A stretch of 33,362 nt of DNA. It comes from Nemertoderma westbladi. Lineage: Eukaryota; Xenacoelomorpha; Nemertodermatida; Nemertodermatidae. A program made the translations under genes and the position numbers. Positions 29,732 to 33,362 of this stretch are shown piece after piece. The DNA lies in assembly GCA_032718475.1 (NCBI GenBank), contig JAUCBJ010008481.1:1-33362 (forward strand), given 5' to 3'. Below the pieces are notes generated by a model. It had not been told where the DNA came from. It saw nothing but the letters and a program-made list of their open reading frames with translations, and searched no databases. Numbering within the stretch: position 1 is the first letter of the stretch; each line of letters opens with the position of its first letter.

Positions 29732-30958
29732 TGTAAAAGCTTTTGCGGATATAACCAGTCATTTTCTCCGCAATGTACCGTGTAGGTGCTTTTAGCGGAC
29801 ATAACAAGCCATTTTTACCCGTTATGTCTGTATGCGTGCTTTAGCGGACATAACTAGCCATTTTGCCGCAATTCGCTTAATACTCTAAAGACTGTAACTC
29901 AGATGACGAAATCTGTCAGCTGATTTAATGCCAGCGTGGAGCTTTTCTTTGTTCTTTGTTCGGCTCGCTCGACCAATCAGAGCGATTTTCACTTTGTGTT
30001 GGACAGTGCCTGCAGAAACTCACGCAATTCAGTCAGTTGGTATCTTTCTAAGCCCAGAACACCGGCTTAGGATTCTTCTGTACTTCTGTGGAAGTTTCAG
30101 ACTTTGACCTAAACCTCAGAAACATCAGATGGCTTTGATTAAAGGAACATAAACCTATTAACGCAGCACACCGCCACACCGCGGCACTACGCAACGCAAT
30201 TCAACTACTGAATCATTGCTGAATCATACTTCATATCTGAATCGCCACACCACGGCACTACGCAACGCGATTCAACTACACATACTGACTGTTCACCGCA
30301 TTATTTGATTCTGTTATTAATTGGTGTTACTGTGTTATGTTGGTATATATTGCTGATATATTTGGAGAATACCGATGAATAATCATAAAACCCTCAATCT
30401 CTTTGATTACTAAAGGTTAGAGGAACAGGTTTACCGGTAGCAACTGCGACTTACATTATAGTGGTTTTTGTGTGAATTGAATGCTATTTCATAATCCCTA
30501 CATGTGTCAGTTGCGATCCTCCTTATATATGATCAAATTCAGAGACGGTCGGCAGATCAGTGCGCAGTAGTGTCAAGTCGTGTGAAGTAGTGTGAAGGTT
30601 AATAAAGCATCTCCTAAAGAATGCGCTTTTTACGAAACTCAGTAGCCATCCAGTTGTGATTAGTATAAGTCATAACTCTGTTTTATACTTAAAGCGCCAC
30701 GTCCTAAAGGAACTGTTAATATTTCCCCGAAAGTAAATATATTGTCAGAGATTATATATTAACGATCAATCGAATAATACAGTAGGTCTACACTGCAATC
30801 ACTATCAAAGCATCCGAATCCAGTCTCCCTTAACTGTGGGTGAATGGTCGCGCACAGGCTGGCTTCGGCTGATGTACCTTCAGTACATTAAATAATTGAT
30901 ATACAAACGACACCTTAAATTGGCAGGTTAAACTGCTAAAGGTCTAAAAGCGCGAACA
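29732..30958 (+). repeat. 3' LTR (1227 bp, with 234-bp insertion)
   Basis: Same ends as the 5' LTR (TG...CA). The TATA box is at 30524-30529, TCAGTG at 30557-30562 and AATAAA at 30601-30606. An extra 234 bp lies between CAACTA and CGATCC, just upstream of the TATA box. Confidence 0.95.
30279..30513. other. 234-bp segment unique to the 3' LTR
   Basis: Absent from the 5' LTR at position 16621. The two ends show only weak inverted similarity (ACTGAC near the left, GTCAGT near the right), and no clean target duplication is seen. It could be an insertion in this copy, or a deletion in the other. Confidence 0.8.
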
Positions 30959-30963
30959 GTTCA
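30959..30963. repeat. LTR element target duplication, right
   Basis: GTTCA follows the 3' LTR end GCGCGAACA and is identical to 16069-16073. Confidence 0.9.
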
Positions 30964-31029
30964 CCCAGATATGATCTATAAGTTCACCTAGGTAGAATCT
31001 AAGTTCACCCAGATAGGATATATGTTCGC
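30959..31029. repeat. AAGTTCACCCAGATAGGATCT short tandem repeat
   Basis: Three to four diverged units of about 22 bp. Removing the LTR element joins CCTAAGTTCA at 16064-16073 to CACCCAGATA here, so the tract was the target of insertion. Related units resume after the foldback element at about 32458. Confidence 0.7.
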
Positions 31030-31037
31030 ATATATAG

Positions 31038-32447
31038 TAGGGCGGTGCGCTTTTTACTTTTTTTCGATTTCATTGTTCTACCGGTGCACAAAAGTTGCCA
31101 AATGGTAAAAAAATAAGGCAAAAAAAATTTCTTTAAATTTCATCTATATCTTCACGGATCCCAAGAGGGTTGAAATTTTGTGCCATCGCGATGCACCATA
31201 ATGAAATGTATAACAATATAACACATTGATGAAAGATCAATGACTCAAAAAAGAACTTCCTGCATGCATCAAATGTCATCAAATGGGTCCAAACTTAGTT
31301 AGATACCAAAATTTTAACTTTTGGGTCAAGGGAACTAGTGCCACAGGCACATGGCCAGAACCTACCATTTGGCGCAAGTGATGATTATTCTCAATTTTCG
31401 CGATGGCCAACTTTGAGTTCTCCTACTGCATTCATATTATGCTCATTAGAACCGCAATGGCCGATTTAGTGGGGGTAGACACCTTCAAAACAAACGTAGA
31501 GCGAATAGTTCTTGAGATATCGCAGAAAATGTGAAGTACGGCACAAGTCTACATTACCGCCTTGATGTGATATGGACAAATACACAATAAATGATATTTT
31601 GAATTATCTCAAGGAATCAAAAAATAGACACATCACAGAAATGATCGATATAGTGGGTGAAGACACCTTCAAAATAAGAGTAGAGTCATTAGTTCTTGAG
31701 TTATTTTACAAAATGTCAAGACTATAGTCCACCAATTACTACTTGATATTGAGTTGACCCATTCCACACATTTTGTACAAAAACTATAGTGAATTATGTA
31801 CTACTCTTTAATTTTGAAGGTCTCTGTATACACTAAATCAATTTGTTGCAGTGATGTGTATATTTTTGATGCCTTAAGATAATTAGAAGTAACATTTTTG
31901 TGTATTTGTCTATAAATCATCAAGGCGGTAATGTTGACTTGTGCCGTACTTAACATTTTCTGTAATATCTCAAGAACTATTCGCTCTATGCTTGTTTTGA
32001 TGGTGTCTACCCCCACTAAGTCGGTCATTGCGGTTCTAATGAGCATAATAATAATGCCGTAGGAGAACTAAAAGTTGTCCATCACCAAAATTGAGAATAA
32101 TCATCACTTGCGCCAAAGAGTAGGTTCTGGTCATGTGCCTGTGGCACAACTTCCCTTGATCCAAAAATTAAAATTTTGGTATCTAACTAAGTTTGGACCC
32201 ATTTGATGACATTTGATGCATGCAGGAAGTTCTTTTTTGAGTCATTGATCTTTCATCAATGTGTTATATTGTTATAAATTTCATTATGGTGCATCGCGAT
32301 GGCACAAAATTTCAACCCTCTTGGGATCCGTGAAGATATAGACGAAATTTAAAGAAATTTTTTTTGCCTTATTTTTTTACCATTTGGCAACTTTTGTGCA
32401 CCGGTAGAACAATGAAATCGAAAAAAAGTAAAAAACGCACCGCTCTA
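31038..32447. mobile_element. Foldback DNA element with arms of about 600 bp
   Basis: The left arm from 31038 (TAGGGCGGTGCGCTTTTTAC) is the reverse complement of the right arm ending at 32447 (TAGAGCGGTGCGTTTTTTAC on the minus strand). Similarity can be followed inward by eye to about 31640 and 31840, with weaker similarity nearly to the centre. Flanks ATATATAG (31030-31037) and ATATATAC (32448-32455) could be an 8-bp target duplication with one change. Within each arm a segment of about 80 bp (31460 and 31648) is duplicated. No transposase is encoded. The length suggests a non-autonomous foldback or long-TIR element. Confidence 0.85.
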
Positions 32448-32523
32448 ATATATACGACCTAAGTTCGCATAAAAAATCTAAAGTTCATCAAAGTCAGGCC
32501 CTGCAGGATCTAAGTTGTTTTAC

Positions 32524-32600
32524 CAGTGCCGGATTAACCTTAAGGCATATAAGGCACGTGCCTTAGGGCCAGCCGAAAATACGGGCCATTTGTCCTCAAC
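32524..32600 (+). mobile_element. hAT-like terminus (candidate)
   Basis: CAGTGCCGGATTAACCTTAA and the following GTGCCTTAGGGCC pattern resemble the starts of hAT-type elements (CAGTGGCGGA-like ends). No matching opposite end is seen before the window stops, so this is one end at most. Confidence 0.3.
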
Positions 32601-32732
32601 GAGTCATTCTTGTGCAAAAAATATTTTTATCTGAAAAGTCTTCATTTTTTCTCACTAAAATTTATAGAAAACAAAGCAAGATAGTGCACTATATAGTACA
32701 TTATCTACAGTCCCGCTCTCAAAAAGCATTCC

Positions 32733-32787
32733 TTTGATCAAACATTGATCAAACTTTGATCAAACATTGATCAAAGTTTGATCAAAA
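32733..32787. repeat. 11-bp tandem of TTGATCAA palindromes, 5 copies
   Basis: Five exact 11-base units alternate TTTGATCAAAC and ATTGATCAAAC/G. Each contains the 8-bp palindrome TTGATCAA. Confidence 0.9.
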
Positions 32788-32799
32788 TGTGTCCATAGA

Positions 32800-32930
32800 A
32801 TATCATTGAAAGTAGCATTGACATTGAAATGACATTGATGGCATATTGAAATGACCTTGAAATCGATGGACCGAAATTCCAGACTTTCTGTCTCATATTG
32901 AAATGACATTGAAATGATTTCAAGGTAACA
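32800..32930. repeat. Degenerate CATTGAAATGAC repeats
   Basis: ATTGAAATGA and close variants recur about seven times without a fixed period. Confidence 0.6.
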
Positions 32931-32954
32931 GTTTACATCGCTCTTCTGCGGCAT

Positions 32955-33362
32955 ACCTTTGAACTCAGATTCCCGCCGAGAACTGGCTTTTGTTAATGGC
33001 CAAGCCGCGATGTGATTGACAGGGCGGTGGATGGAGCTTGCTTGACTTTGTGGATGAACAGCGATTGGATTTACAAGGCGGTGTTGTGAGTGTCCCAGAC
33101 TGAGTTTTGTTCTTGTAGGGCAGGGCCTATTATTACACCAACAACTAGTTCAGAAAAACAGCCTTTGGAATATTTTTAAATTATTGTTATATTAGAAATT
33201 AGTTTCAATGTTCCTTAAATCAGAATCAAGTCCAAAGACCTCCATTGACGTAGCAGCGCGATGGCTGCCGTTGCATTGCATTTGCTTATACAGTAATTGT
33301 GTAAATTCGACAAGCTTCCTTCCTGCCCCTGTCTCTAAGTATACTAATAAATGTAAATAAAG
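32955..33362. other. Unassigned end of window
   Basis: No coding region or repeat is recognised. The window stops just after AATAAATGTAAATAAA, which contains poly(A)-signal-like hexamers with no gene attached. Confidence 0.4.

Larger units (their letters stand above)
16074..30958 (+). mobile_element. Large BEL/Pao-like LTR retrotransposon, about 14.9 kb
   Basis: Two direct repeats begin TGTAAAAGC and end GCGCGAACA, with similarity starting and stopping exactly there and GTTCA on both outer sides. The LTRs differ at about two dozen of 993 aligned positions by my count, plus one 234-bp insertion in the right copy. The interior carries a Gag with a DUF1759-type segment, BEL-type zinc knuckles, a DSG protease and an INPADIASRG block at the end of RNase H. 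These identify BEL/Pao. RT and integrase are absent, so it is presumably mobilised in trans. It also carries a 4.3-kb leader with nested Helitron-like units and two unknown 3' coding blocks. No tRNA primer site starting TGG is seen after the 5' LTR. Confidence 0.93.

Noticed and set aside
31801-32046. 81-residue minus-strand open frame
   Set aside because: It lies in the right foldback arm; the left arm does not preserve it.

Overview
This window looks like repeat-rich intergenic DNA from a metazoan, most likely an aquatic invertebrate. I cannot name the species. It is AT-rich, has no bacterial operon structure, no rRNA or tRNA genes that I can see, and no intact host gene. Almost every protein-coding stretch belongs to a transposable element: BEL/Pao-like and Ty3/gypsy-like LTR retrotransposons, two kinds of non-LTR retrotransposon, a decayed RAG1/Transib-like DNA transposon, a rolling-circle-like (Helitron/HINE-type) tandem, and a long foldback element. 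A histone-type mRNA 3' stem-loop at 109-124 is the only host-like signal.

Layout. 1-2040: histone-type stem-loop, a 30-bp minisatellite, a hairpin, a TGGCAC/GTGCCA-rich repeat tract and an ATA microsatellite. 2058-3922 (minus): broken RAG1/Transib-like transposase, with a candidate terminal sequence at 4795-4826 that starts CACAGTG on the minus strand. 4895-10547 (minus): decayed Ty3/gypsy element (gag, protease, integrase; reverse transcriptase deleted), split by a 5'-truncated L1/Tx1-like LINE at 7160-9622 (plus) with a clear 13-bp target duplication. About 10551-13490 (minus): RTE-like LINE, nearly full length in coding content but mutated. 13490-16068: non-coding DNA with CTACGCGTAG palindromes, a TTAGATCC repeat and a 68-bp minisatellite of about 14 copies.

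16074-30958 (plus) is the main object: one LTR retrotransposon of about 14.9 kb with 5'-TG...CA-3' LTRs (993 and 1227 bp), TATA boxes, poly(A) signals and a 5-bp target duplication GTTCA. It encodes a BEL/Pao-type Gag with a very long coiled-coil N-terminal extension, zinc knuckles and a protease. The reverse transcriptase and most of RNase H are missing by an in-frame deletion, and no integrase is visible. Two further 3' coding blocks (28123-28758 and 28767-29638) resemble nothing I recognise. Its 4.3-kb leader carries a head-to-tail pair of Helitron-like units with a 146-bp satellite.

30959-33362: a short GTTCACC repeat tract into which the LTR element inserted, a 1.41-kb foldback element with arms of about 600 bp, a hAT-like end, an 11-bp TTGATCAA tandem, and unannotated DNA.

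How the parts work together: this is a nest of elements, not a pathway. Order of events that can be read: the LINE entered the gypsy element, the LTR element entered the GTTCACC repeat, and the foldback element entered the continuation of that same repeat. The LTR element is probably non-autonomous and would need reverse transcriptase and integrase in trans.
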